Assembly: GCA_965283955.1 (NCBI GenBank)
Contig: CBDIQW010000001.1
Span: 5,332,001 to 5,396,000 of the forward strand
Origin: Emticicia sp965283955
GTDB lineage: Bacteria > Bacteroidota > Bacteroidia > Cytophagales > Spirosomataceae
DNA length: 64,000 nt
Direction: 5' to 3'
The position numbers were made by a program, and so were the translations under genes. The notes below the pieces were generated by a model that saw only the letters and a list, made by a program, of their open reading frames with translations, was not told the origin of the DNA and did not search any database. Numbering within the stretch: position 1 is the stretch's first letter; each line of letters opens with the position of its first letter. This document shows, in pieces, positions 55,601 through 64,000 of this stretch.

Positions 55601-55672
55601 AGAATGACTGACTTGCAATAATGTACCGACAAGCAAAGCGAGACGTCGCCCTGAAACAATAAATTTATTCAT
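52647..55672 (-). CDS. Very long exported TPR protein, frameshifted near 53543
   Basis: One gene of about 1008 codons: the frame break lies at a CC pair near 53543 (GG on the coding strand), and adding one base joins L-N-S-V-G-S-R-P-E-D-F-S-T-V-V-D-E-Y to the second part. The signal peptide covers about 1-28 (L-A-L-L-V-G-T-L-L-Q). At least 15 TPR units follow, for example G-K-Y-F-Y-D-Q-G-D-Y-N-K-A-I-V-Y-L-E and Y-Y-L-G-I-S-S-L-K-V-N-D-L-N-A-A-L. Such long periplasmic TPR proteins in Bacteroidota are usually scaffolds; gliding- or secretion-related roles are possible but not supported by any specific motif. The barrel and HU-SPOR genes lie downstream on the same strand. Confidence 0.88.
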
Positions 55673-55839
55673 GGAATTAAGGATAGTATAACAAAAACCA
55701 AGTTAGGTAAAAATATTAAATCAAACAGGATGCCAATTTTATATTTGCGAGAAAAATGAAGTAATTTCATGCAAAAAACGATATTTTTATAAAAAAATTG
55801 TTTACCAAGTTTCAACAACAAACAAATCCTTATTTTTCG

Positions 55840-57669
55840 ATGAAAAAAACACTTTTTAGACAACTCTCACTTTTTTTATTACTGATTGGTATCAAATTTA
55901 GTTTTGCAAAAACTCATGAAGAAACTACAATTCCAAAAACCAATATTGCTTATGAACTTGGTATGTCTCAACCTTGGACACACTATTTTGAAGTAAGCAT
56001 GACTCTGAGCGATATTGAAAAAATTGATGCGTTAAACAAGAAAGATTACGTAGATTTCAAAATGCCCGTTTGGACTCCTGGTTCTTATTTAATTAGAGAA
56101 TACGCTAAAAATGTAGAATCGGTAAAAGTCTCTGATGGCAAAAAAGATTTAAAATTTGAAAAGATTAGTAAAAACACTTGGCGAGTTTACGGTAAAAATT
56201 CAAAAATTATTATCAGCTATAAAGTTTATTCTTTTGAACTGAGTGTAAGAAATAGTTTTTTGGATGATTCTCACGGTTATCTGAATGGTGCAAGTATGTT
56301 CTTGTATGTACCCGAATTGAAAATGTCGCCATCAGTTTTGACAATCAAACCGTACAAAAACTGGAATACTATTTCGACTGGACTTAAACGAGTTTCTGAA
56401 AAAGACTTCACTTACTACTCACCAGATTTTGATATTTTGGTCGATAGCCCCATCGAAATCGGCACTCATAAAGTTTTGAATTTCAAGGCTTTGGGCATTC
56501 CGCACGCTATTGCTTTATATAGTAATGCTCCACTTCTCGCAGATGAAAAATTGACGGTTGAAACTTTTAAAAAAGTAACTGAAGCAGCTGCGAGTGTAGT
56601 TGGCGAGCATCCCTGTGAGGACTATACGTTTATCATACATCAGCTACCTGGCATCGGTGGCGGACTTGAGCACCTTAATTCTACTACCTGTCAAACATCG
56701 CCGAGTGCCTACATGAATGAAGGAACAATGAAAAATTCTATGAGTTTGATTGCACACGAATATTTTCACTTGTGGAATGTAAAGCGAATTCGACCAATTG
56801 CACTCGGGCCATTCGATTACGAAAATGAAAATTACACACACATGCTTTGGGTTTCGGAAGGTATTACTTCTTTTTATGAAGATAATATTTTGCTACGTGC
56901 TGGAATTTATACGCCAGACGATTATATCAAACGTGAACAAATTGCCATTAGTGGCATTGAAAATCAAGCAGGAAATGCTGTTCAACCAGTAGCTGAAGCA
57001 AGTTGGGATGCTTGGATAAAATATTATCGCCCAAATGAAAATTCAAGAAATAGTACAATTTCTTATTATGATAAAGGTGGTGTTTTGGGGGCATTATTAA
57101 ACGTATATATTTTAGGCGAAACCAAAGGTCAAAAATCACTCGATGATGTGTTCCGTTACTTATGGAATGAGTATTACAAAAAACAAAAAAGAGGATTTAA
57201 AGATGAAGAATTCCAAAAAGCATGTGAATTAGTTGCAGGAAAAAACATGGATTCGTTCTTCAACAAATATGTTTGGAAAGCCGAACCAATTGATTACAAT
57301 GAGTTCTATAAATATGTTGGAATGACTCTTACCAAAGAAATTGACACAAATACGCCTTTTTTGGGAGTAACAATTGCAAACGGTAGAATCGCAAGTGTTC
57401 AACGAAGAACATCTGCTTACGATGGCGGATTAAATGTTAACGATGAAATCTTAGAAATCAACGGTATGCGAACAATGAACCCAACAGCTGCAATTTCTGA
57501 CAAAAAAGTTGGAGATAAAGTTGCTGTAAAAGTAAAACGTTTCGGACAAGAATTTACTTATGATGTTGTTCTAAAAGCCAATCCAGTGATTAAGTTTAAA
57601 CTTGAAAAAGTACAAAACCCAACAGCAGAACAAGAAGCACTCTATAAGAAGTGGCTATTCATAAAATAA
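55840..57669 (+). CDS. M61-family (glycyl aminopeptidase-like) metallopeptidase with PDZ domain
   Basis: A 609-residue exported zinc peptidase. A signal peptide (about 1-23) precedes the N-terminal beta domain. The zinc site is H-E-Y-F-H (His306, Glu307, His310) with the third ligand Glu340 in W-V-S-E-G-I-T-S-F-Y-E. A PDZ domain lies near 505-570 (F-L-G-V-T-I-A-N-G-R-I-A-S-V, then G-G-L-N-V-N-D-E-I-L-E-I-N-G). This is the standard M61 order (N-terminal domain, thermolysin-like catalytic domain, PDZ). M61 members cleave small N-terminal residues such as Gly or Ala. The ATG at 55840 gives a good signal peptide; an earlier codon at 55798 is unlikely. Confidence 0.92.
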   Translation: MKKTLFRQLSLFLLLIGIKFSFAKTHEETTIPKTNIAYELGMSQPWTHYFEVSMTLSDIEKIDALNKKDYVDFKMPVWTPGSYLIREYAKNVESVKVSDGKKDLKFEKISKNTWRVYGKNSKIIISYKVYSFELSVRNSFLDDSHGYLNGASMFLYVPELKMSPSVLTIKPYKNWNTISTGLKRVSEKDFTYYSPDFDILVDSPIEIGTHKVLNFKALGIPHAIALYSNAPLLADEKLTVETFKKVTEAAASVVGEHPCEDYTFIIHQLPGIGGGLEHLNSTTCQTSPSAYMNEGTMKNSMSLIAHEYFHLWNVKRIRPIALGPFDYENENYTHMLWVSEGITSFYEDNILLRAGIYTPDDYIKREQIAISGIENQAGNAVQPVAEASWDAWIKYYRPNENSRNSTISYYDKGGVLGALLNVYILGETKGQKSLDDVFRYLWNEYYKKQKRGFKDEEFQKACELVAGKNMDSFFNKYVWKAEPIDYNEFYKYVGMTLTKEIDTNTPFLGVTIANGRIASVQRRTSAYDGGLNVNDEILEINGMRTMNPTAAISDKKVGDKVAVKVKRFGQEFTYDVVLKANPVIKFKLEKVQNPTAEQEALYKKWLFIK

Positions 57670-57680
57670 TTTTTTCTAAC

Positions 57681-57713
57681 AAAAAAAGCTCGCATTTCTG
57701 CGAGCTCTTTTTG
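57681..57713 (+). terminator. Terminator after the M61 peptidase gene
   Basis: AGCTCGCA / TGCGAGCT stem with a short T-rich loop, flanked by A7 and a T run; it directly abuts the stop of the convergent small gene. Confidence 0.88.
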
Positions 57714-57956
57714 TTAATCTACTGAATCTAATATCAATTCAAAATCATCGGCCATCTCTTTAAATCTTGTCACCACTCTTTCCATAAAGGTATCACCAAG
57801 CATTTCTTCAATTTCATCTTCGCCCGACACATCATATTCACTAACTTTGTATGTCTGTTCGTACATACCTGCTTCAAACTTTATGATAAATTTATTGTTC
57901 CATACAAAGAGGGAAGCTTTACAAAAATTATTGGGAATCTCTTTTATAAATTTCAT
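57714..57956 (-). CDS. Uncharacterised 80-aa acidic protein
   Basis: An 80-residue soluble protein, M-K-F-I-K-E-I-P-N-N-F-C-K-A-S-L-F-V-W-N-N-K-style start cut here, with alternating strands then a helix-rich acidic end (E-D-E-I-E-E-M-L-G-D-T-F, F-K-E-M-A-D-D-F-E-L-I-L-D-S-V-D). It is bounded by a terminator on one side and a promoter-sized gap on the other, consistent with a real short gene. No family is recognised and no function is proposed. Confidence 0.6.
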   Translation of the reverse strand: MKFIKEIPNNFCKASLFVWNNKFIIKFEAGMYEQTYKVSEYDVSGEDEIEEMLGDTFMERVVTRFKEMADDFELILDSVD

Positions 57957-58055
57957 TTTCGAATAATTTGTTGATTGAAATGCAATGTTACGAAAGTATT
58001 TTGAAATCAGAAAGCAAACACAAAAATATTAATCATACAAACTATATATTATATA

Positions 58056-59090
58056 ATGAGACATACTTTTAATACTTTTAGATTTATTTATATTTTCATA
58101 CCTATTATTTTTATTTTAGGATGTGGAAGAGCTAAAAAAGATACCGAACTGTTTTTTATACAAGGAAATGTGGCGTATAAGAAAGGGAATTACGAAGAAG
58201 CTATAAAGTTTTATACGGAAGCCATTGAAAAAACACCCAAATTTGCGGATGCGTATAATAACCGTGGAAGAGTGAAACTTGAATTAGAGAATTTGGAAGG
58301 TGCGGTTCAAGATTTTGAGAAAGCAGTAGAAATTGATGACAAGTTTTATATGGCGAAATTCAATTTAGCTGAAGCCTACTCAAATACGGATAAATTAGAA
58401 GAGTCACTAACGCTATTGAAACAAATTTCAAATCAATACAAAGATTCTTCATTTTATTATGTTACGCTCAGTAATGTGTTTATTCAAAAAAATAACTTTG
58501 CGGAAGCTAATTCTAACTTGGCCGTTGCTTTAAAATTAAATCCCAAAAACGATAAAGCTTACACCAATTTAGGATACATACAATATACAGATAAAAATTA
58601 TGATGCCGCAAAACAAAACTTTGAGAAAGCGATAAGCATAAATGCAAAGCAAGATTTTGCACTCAATAACCTAAGTCTAATCTATGCTCAAAAAGAAAAC
58701 TACGCAAAAGCACTCGAAACTGTAGAAAAAGCGATTGAATTAAACAAAAATGAAATCTACCAAAATAACAAAGCTTATTATTTATTGAATTTGGGAAAAC
58801 TCGAAGAAGGAAAAAAACTCTTGGATTTGGTTTTTGAAAAAAATAAAAATAGTGCTTGGGCTTTCAGAAATCTCGGAGTGTATTTTTTGAAAACTAATAA
58901 TTTTACGAGTGCGAATGATAACTTTTTGAAATCAGATAAAATTGACCCGACTGTCGAATTATTGAATTATTACTTGGGCTTAACACAACAAAGCCTAGGA
59001 AATAAATCCAAGGCTTGTGAATATTGGGCAGTAGGTCAAAAACTCAATGAGGCAAAGTCGATTGAAATGTTAAGCAAAGTCTGCAAATAA
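58056..59090 (+). CDS. TPR-repeat lipoprotein
   Basis: A 344-residue lipoprotein: the hydrophobic signal (I-Y-I-F-I-P-I-I-F-I-L) ends in the lipobox I-L-G-C (Cys 23). Seven to eight tetratricopeptide units follow, starting G-N-V-A-Y-K-K-G-N-Y-E-E-A-I-K-F-Y (about 38-54) and each about 34 residues apart. The final Cys-containing segment (K-A-C-E-Y-W) closes the solenoid. It is likely anchored in the outer or inner membrane facing the periplasm and works as a protein scaffold. It ends convergently, overlapping the menD stop by 21 bases. Confidence 0.82.
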   Translation: MRHTFNTFRFIYIFIPIIFILGCGRAKKDTELFFIQGNVAYKKGNYEEAIKFYTEAIEKTPKFADAYNNRGRVKLELENLEGAVQDFEKAVEIDDKFYMAKFNLAEAYSNTDKLEESLTLLKQISNQYKDSSFYYVTLSNVFIQKNNFAEANSNLAVALKLNPKNDKAYTNLGYIQYTDKNYDAAKQNFEKAISINAKQDFALNNLSLIYAQKENYAKALETVEKAIELNKNEIYQNNKAYYLLNLGKLEEGKKLLDLVFEKNKNSAWAFRNLGVYFLKTNNFTSANDNFLKSDKIDPTVELLNYYLGLTQQSLGNKSKACEYWAVGQKLNEAKSIEMLSKVCK

Positions 59091-60787
59091 TTTTTTGTAT
59101 TCAGCAAAGACTTGAACATTTCGAAAGCCATCCACTTCCACTTCAATCACAACTGGTCGGCTCGTTTTTTGGTGAAGCAAGTTTAACGCATTTTCGAGAC
59201 TTGCTTCATCATTAACTTTAAAGTATTCCACATCATTTTCTTTACAAAAATATTCAGCCGAACTATTTTGTTTGGTTTCAAAATATTCACCAACTTCTGG
59301 CTGTTTACTTGGGCCATCAATTATCCTAAAAATATTTCCGCCATGATTATTAATTAAGATAACTCGCAGATTATCAGGTAGATACGTATTCCAAAAAGCA
59401 TTTCTATCATAGAAAAATGACATATCCCCTATCAAACAAGTAACAATTTTATCGGTTTTTAAGGTAGTTCCGACAGCAGAACTTAGAGAACCATCAATGC
59501 CACTTGTGCCTCGATTGGCAAAAACTTCCACATTTTTACCCTTTTCTAAGCCTATGAGATTTGAATATCGCACTACCATACTGTTGGCAAGATGAAATAT
59601 CGAATTCTCAGGCAGTTTGTCAATCACATTTCTGATTACTTTGAACTCGCAATAGTCAGCAGCATTCAAAAAATTATTCAGTTTTTGTTTTGCTTTAATA
59701 CTTGCTTCTTGCCAACATTCAAAATATTGATTATCTACTTCTTCATCTCCTTCTTTAAAATTCAGAAAATCCAAATCTTCAAAAAGTTGCTTAAAAAAGT
59801 ATTCAGAAGAAACTTCAACTTTATGCGTCAGCGTTTGAAATGGGTCAATCAAATCTGGATTTTCTTGAATATGAAAATGATATGTAGGTCGGTTGTTCCG
59901 AATAAATATTTTTAGATTTTTAGAAATAACAGACTTCCCGCAGGTTATCAGTAAGTCAGGTTTCAGCTTTCTTTTAAACTCTTCCTTTTTGGAAGATAGA
60001 AATACATCCGCCAAAATTGGCTCAATTGTATTTACATTTGAAATAACATCAGCAATTACAGGAACACCCAGCTCTTCCGAAAATTTCTGTAAAGTTTCGT
60101 TCAATTCAGAGCTTTGGCGATGACCTACTACAATCAACTTATTTTCACAACTTTGCCAAATTTCTTTAAAATCATTCCAAAACTGATTCGATAGTTTTTT
60201 CTCAATCTCAGCATTGGCAACAATTCTCACATTTCTGTCAAAAGTAATTTCTTCCTCAGCTGTCGGATAAAAAGGTTCTCGAATCGGAACGTTTATATGG
60301 ACTGGTCCTTTAGGATGTACTTGTGCGAGATTTAATGCTTCATTCAAAACCCTTTCAATTTGCCAAACAGCATCTGCATTCGTATAATCAGCAGGCAACT
60401 CAAAACTCTTCTTTACGTGTTTACCATAAATTTCTCTTTGAAAAATAGTTTGCCCATCGTACTGATGAATCCATTCAGCAGGTCGGTCAGCAGTAAGAAC
60501 GATTAATGGAATTTCTTGAAAAAAGCTTCGGCAATAGCTGGTGCAAAATTATAAGCTGCCGTTCCTGACGTACAAACCAGTGCAACAGTTTCACCAGTCA
60601 CCTGTGCCATACCCATTCCTATGAATGCTGCCGAACGTTCATCACTGATGCTTAAAGTTTGAATATTAGGATGACGTACCATCGAAATTGTCAGAGCAGC
60701 ACTTCTTGAGCCAGGGCAAAGAATAGCGGTCTTTACATTTTTCTTTGAAAAAATTTCTGCAATATTATGAATCGGTTGTAAAAGCAT
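59070..60787 (-). CDS. menD: Menaquinone synthase MenD (SEPHCHC synthase), frameshifted near 60520
   Basis: MenD is a thiamine-diphosphate enzyme joining 2-oxoglutarate and isochorismate in menaquinone synthesis. The start at ATG 60787 (M-L-L-Q-P-I-H-N-I-A-E) is preferred; earlier codons fall in a GC-rich hairpin. The N-terminal part has C-P-G-S-R-S-A (about 25-31) and S-D-E-R-S-A-A-F; the ThDP-binding R-G-T-S-G-I-D-G-S and G-D-M-S-F-F are further on. One base is missing in the six-A run at 60519-60524 (T run on the coding strand): corrected it reads A-E-A-F-F-Q-E-I-P-L-I-V-L-T-A-D-R-P. Total about 573 aa fits MenD and implies a menaquinone respiratory chain. Confidence 0.92.
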
Positions 60788-60854
60788 ACAGCCCCCAAAC
60801 CCCCGATGGGGGTTAAATTTATAATTAAACTTTAAATCAAAAATTACATTAGTC

Positions 60855-60890
60855 AAAAAAAAGCCCCCATCGGAGGATGGGGGGCTTTTT
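60855..60890 (-). terminator. Terminator of the primary sigma factor gene
   Basis: AGCCCCCATC / GATGGGGGGCT stem with a GGAG loop and A and T tracts on both sides, immediately after the sigma gene stop on the minus strand. Confidence 0.92.
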
Positions 60891-61754
60891 TTAACCTAAA
60901 TAAGCTTTTAAAGCCTTACTTCTTGAAGTTTGACGTAAACGGCGAATCGCTTTTTCTTTAATTTGACGTACACGTTCACGAGTAAGATTAAATTTTTCAC
61001 CAATTTCTTCGAGAGTCATAGCTTGCTCGCCATTCAGTCCAAAATAATAAGTAATAACTTCAGCTTCACGCTGTGTCAAAGTTGACAATGCTCTCATAAC
61101 TTCTCTACGAAGTGAGTCGTCAATCAAGCCTTGGTCAGGTTTTACTTCGCTATCATTTTCGAGTACATCCAACAAACTGTTTTCTTCTCCTTGCACAAAA
61201 GGAGCATCAACCGATACATGGCGACCAGAAATTTTCAAAGTATCAATCACTTCAGCGGCTGTAATTTCCAATACTTCGGCTAATTCTTCTGGCGATGGCT
61301 CTCTCTCAAATTTTTGCTCCAAATCAGAGAAAGTTTTTGAGATTTTATTTAATGAACCAACACGGTTTAATGGAAGACGAACAATACGTGACTGTTCGGC
61401 CAAAGCTTGTAAAATCGACTGACGAATCCACCAAACGGCATAAGAGATAAACTTAAAACCACGAGTTTCGTCAAATCTTTGTGCAGCTTTAATCAAACCT
61501 AAGTTTCCTTCATTAATTAAATCGCCCAAAGATAAACCTTGATTTTGATATTGTTTCGCCACCGAAACCACAAAACGTAAGTTTGCTTTTGTCAAACGCT
61601 CTAACGAATATTGGTCTCCATCTCTAATTTTCTGTGCAAGAATAACTTCCTCATCGGGAGTTAGCAAATCTACTTTACCAATTTCTTGGAGGTACTTATC
61701 GAGAGATTGACTCTCACGATTGGTAATTTGCTTACTAATTTTTAGCTGACGCAT
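60891..61754 (-). CDS. rpoD: Primary RNA polymerase sigma factor (RpoD/SigA family)
   Basis: A 287-residue sigma-70 protein, the short form typical of Bacteroidota housekeeping sigma factors. Region 1.2 (S-L-D-K-Y-L-Q-E-I-G-K, about 17-27), region 2 (L-R-F-V-V-S-V-A-K-Q-Y, E-G-N-L-G-L-I-K-A-A-Q-R-F-D, then F-I-S-Y-A-V-W-W-I-R-Q-S-I), region 3 and region 4 (T-L-E-E-I-G-E-K-F-N-L-T-R-E-R-V-R-Q-I-K-E-K-A) are complete. It would direct RNA polymerase to the TTTG/TAnnTTTG promoters seen elsewhere in this window. Region 1.1 is absent, as usual in the phylum. It lies downstream of pnp, separated by 221 bases. Confidence 0.95.
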   Translation of the reverse strand: MRQLKISKQITNRESQSLDKYLQEIGKVDLLTPDEEVILAQKIRDGDQYSLERLTKANLRFVVSVAKQYQNQGLSLGDLINEGNLGLIKAAQRFDETRGFKFISYAVWWIRQSILQALAEQSRIVRLPLNRVGSLNKISKTFSDLEQKFEREPSPEELAEVLEITAAEVIDTLKISGRHVSVDAPFVQGEENSLLDVLENDSEVKPDQGLIDDSLRREVMRALSTLTQREAEVITYYFGLNGEQAMTLEEIGEKFNLTRERVRQIKEKAIRRLRQTSRSKALKAYLG

Positions 61755-61975
61755 ATCTTATTTTTAACGGGCAGTTGCCCAACAGATTTCTATTATAACG
61801 TAAAAAACTTAAATACCTTAACTAATAGAACAAATAAAATTTGTTAAATGTTCATCTTTGAATTAGTTACTGGTTATTGGGAAATTAGCTATTAATTTTT
61901 ATTTGACTATGGGTAATTGTTTATAAACTTTTATACAATTACCTGTAACGTATAGCTAATCGACTTATATCCAAA

Positions 61976-64000
61976 TTACTTTTTCTCTGGTCTTGGTAAA
62001 AGGGCTTTTCTTGACAAACGGAACTTTCCAGTTTTCGGGTCAACTTCAAGTAATTTTACTTGTAATTCTTCACCGATTTCTAAAACGCCATCCATACTTG
62101 GTAATCTTTCCCATGAAATTTCAGAAATATGAAGTAAACCTTCTTTTCCTGGCATAAACTCAACGAAAGCACCGAATGGTTGAATTGATTTTACTTTTGC
62201 ATCGTAAACTTCGCCCACTTCTGGTGTAGCTACAATACCATAAACTCTCTTCTTAGCTTTGTCCATGCTCTCACCGTTTGATGAGAAAATAGATACATAA
62301 CCTTTGCCATCTTTTTCTTCGATAGTGATGGTTGCACCAGATTCACGTTGAATCTCTTGAACAATCTTACCACCTGGTCCGATTACAGCTCCAATAAATT
62401 CTTTATCAATAACGATAGTAAAGGCACGTGGAGTATGAGGTTTCAATTCTGGTCGAGACACAGCAATTGATTCTTTCATTTTTCCAAGAATATGGATACG
62501 TCCTTGTTTGGCTTGCATCAATGCTTGCTCTAAAACTTCAAACGATAAGCCACCGATTTTAATATCCATTTGACAAGCAGTGATACCATCTTCAGTACCA
62601 GTTACTTTAAAGTCCATGTCACCCAAGTGGTCTTCGTCACCCAAGATGTCAGATAAAACCGCCCATTTTCCAGTTGCATTATCAGTAATTAAACCCATTG
62701 CAATACCCGAAATTGGAGCTTTAATTGGCACACCTGCATCCATCAAAGCCAAACATCCTGCACAAACAGTTGCCATTGATGACGAGCCATTTGACTCAAG
62801 AATATCAGAAACCACACGAATTGTGTATGGATTTTCAGAATCTGGCGGAAGAATTTTCTTCAACGAACGTTGAGCTAAATTTCCGTGACCAATTTCACGG
62901 CGACCAGCTCCACGATTAGGCTTGATTTCACCAGTTGAAAAACCTGGAAATTATAGTGCAAGAAAAACTTACTGTATCCAGAAAGCATTACTTGGTCAAC
63001 AATCATTTCATCAAGTTTAGTACCAAGCGTTGCAGTTGTCAATGATTGGGTTTCACCTCTTGTAAACAATGCTGCACCATGAGCTGAAGGCAAGAAATCT
63101 ACTTCGCAAACAATCTGACGAATCTCGTCGAGTTTACGACCATCAAGTCTTGTACGCTCATCAAGAACCATGTTTCTTGACGCATAATATTGAATATCAC
63201 CAAAGTAAGGTTTGATAAATTGCTTTTTCGCAGCCAACTCTTCTTCAGAAAGCGAAGCAATAAATTCATCAAGGATTGCCCCGAACTTCTCTTTTCTTAC
63301 TTCTTTTTTATTATTTCCTTCTAAACAAACCGCATAAACTTTGTCATAAAGTTCTTTATTCATGCGTTCACGAAGTTCTTCATCATGTGTTTCATGATTG
63401 TAAACACGCTTTTCTGTTTTTCCAACGGCAATTCCAAATTCTTTTTGGGCATTCACTTGCACAATAATAGCCTCATGAGCAATCTTAATTGCTTCAATCA
63501 TTTCCTCTTCTGTACAAAGGTCTGCCTCACCCTCAACCATGATGATATTATCAACTGTACCTGCAACGATTAAGTCTAAAGAAGCTGATTTTATTTCAGT
63601 TGAAGTTGGGTTTACAACATAGTTACCATTTACTTTTGCTACACGTACTTCTGAAATTGGCCATTAAATGGAATATCAGAAACCGCAATTGCAGCCGAAG
63701 CAGCCAAGGCAGCAAGAGCATCTGGTTGAATTTCAGCATCAGCTGAAATCAAAGTTACGATAACCTGAACTTCTGCATGGTAATCTTCTGGGAAGATTGG
63801 GCGTAAAGCACGGTCAATTAAACGACTGATAAGAATTTCATTGTCAGAAAGTCTTCCTTCACGACGTTGGAAGCTTCCAGGGATTTTTCCTGCTGAACCA
63901 AATTTTTCTTGATAATCAACTGATAAAGGTAAGAAGTCAGTTCCTTCTTTGTGTTCTTGAGCAGCTACAACAGTTGCTAAAAGCATTGCGTTGCCGCTTC
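61976..64000 (-). CDS. pnp: Polyribonucleotide nucleotidyltransferase, 5' partial, two frameshifts
   Basis: PNPase degrades RNA from the 3' end using phosphate. The window holds its C-terminal part and the frame remains open to base 64000 (G-S-G-N-A-M-L-L-A-T-V-V), so the start is outside. Two single-base losses break it: near 63659 (D-I-P-F-N-G then P-I-S-E-V-R) and near 62948 (H-Y-N-F then P-G-F-S-T-G-E). The second RNase PH domain, the KH domain (I-G-P-G-G-K-I-V-Q-E-I, about 2/3 through) and the C-terminal S1 domain (G-A-F-V-E-F-M-P-G-K-E-G-L-L-H-I-S) are present. It is transcribed toward the sigma factor gene. Confidence 0.93.

Overview
The window looks like a chromosomal piece from a Bacteroidota bacterium, most likely order Cytophagales (possibly a Spirosomataceae-type genome; that family guess is weak). 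Grounds: AT-rich DNA, several promoters of the Bacteroidetes form TTG/TTTG-N19-20-TAnnTTTG, a short (287 aa) primary sigma factor, a TonB/SusC-type outer-membrane economy, an HU-CCDC81/SPOR protein, a BtuB with a YncE-like surface lipoprotein, and menaquinone synthesis. No rRNA operon or CRISPR array was found; there is one tRNA-Ser(TGA), an RNase P RNA, a cobalamin riboswitch and one IS3-family insertion sequence.

Layout. 1-4.8 kb: WG-repeat protein, serine hydrolase, a small unknown protein, a LolA-like secreted protein whose 3' end has been tandemly duplicated, and a photolyase. 4.9-10.7 kb: an AddB-like nuclease followed by a sugar aminotransferase, a glycosyltransferase and a methyltransferase (surface glycan genes). 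10.8-22.99 kb: tRNA-Ser, pterin dehydratase, amino-acid permease with a trans-sulfuration-type enzyme, two tandem paralogous microproteins, rsmI, sterol-desaturase-like protein, a Cys/Gly-tailed membrane protein, fabG, a vWA membrane protein, an Smr protein and a DUF4403-like protein. 23.1-25.5 kb: rnpB and the rpsP-rimM-trmD operon. 25.6-31.2 kb: MBOAT/SGNH acyltransferase pair and gyrA. 31.5-33 kb: a secreted TPR protein. 33.1-37.2 kb is an accessory island: IS3 element, ParA plus a small putative ribbon-helix-helix partner, and AT-rich flanks with perfect inverted repeats and DnaA-box-like sites, reminiscent of a plasmid replicon. 37.2-40.9 kb: a B12-uptake operon (riboswitch, BtuB, BtuG-like propeller). 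41-43.8 kb: an XRE regulator, a candidate small RNA and a ClC channel. 43.8-48.5 kb: dapD, gap, trmB, folC. 48.5-57.7 kb: envelope genes (TonB/TolA-like, HU-SPOR, beta-barrel, very long TPR protein, M61 peptidase). 58-64 kb: TPR lipoprotein, menD, primary sigma factor, pnp (partial).

A strong general feature is the number of broken reading frames: about 21 single-base indels, mostly gains or losses in short homopolymers, plus one in-frame stop, break at least 14 genes including rpsP, gap, pnp, dapD, folC and menD. I read these as uncorrected sequencing or assembly errors and give whole-gene spans, noting each break.

The most novel-looking items are the tandem microprotein pair at 14122-14596 (nearly all differences in the conserved core are synonymous), the tandem decayed gene-tail array at about 2380-2740, a 15-base motif and a separate 20-base motif that recur around the window, and the par/palindrome island at 35.0-37.2 kb.
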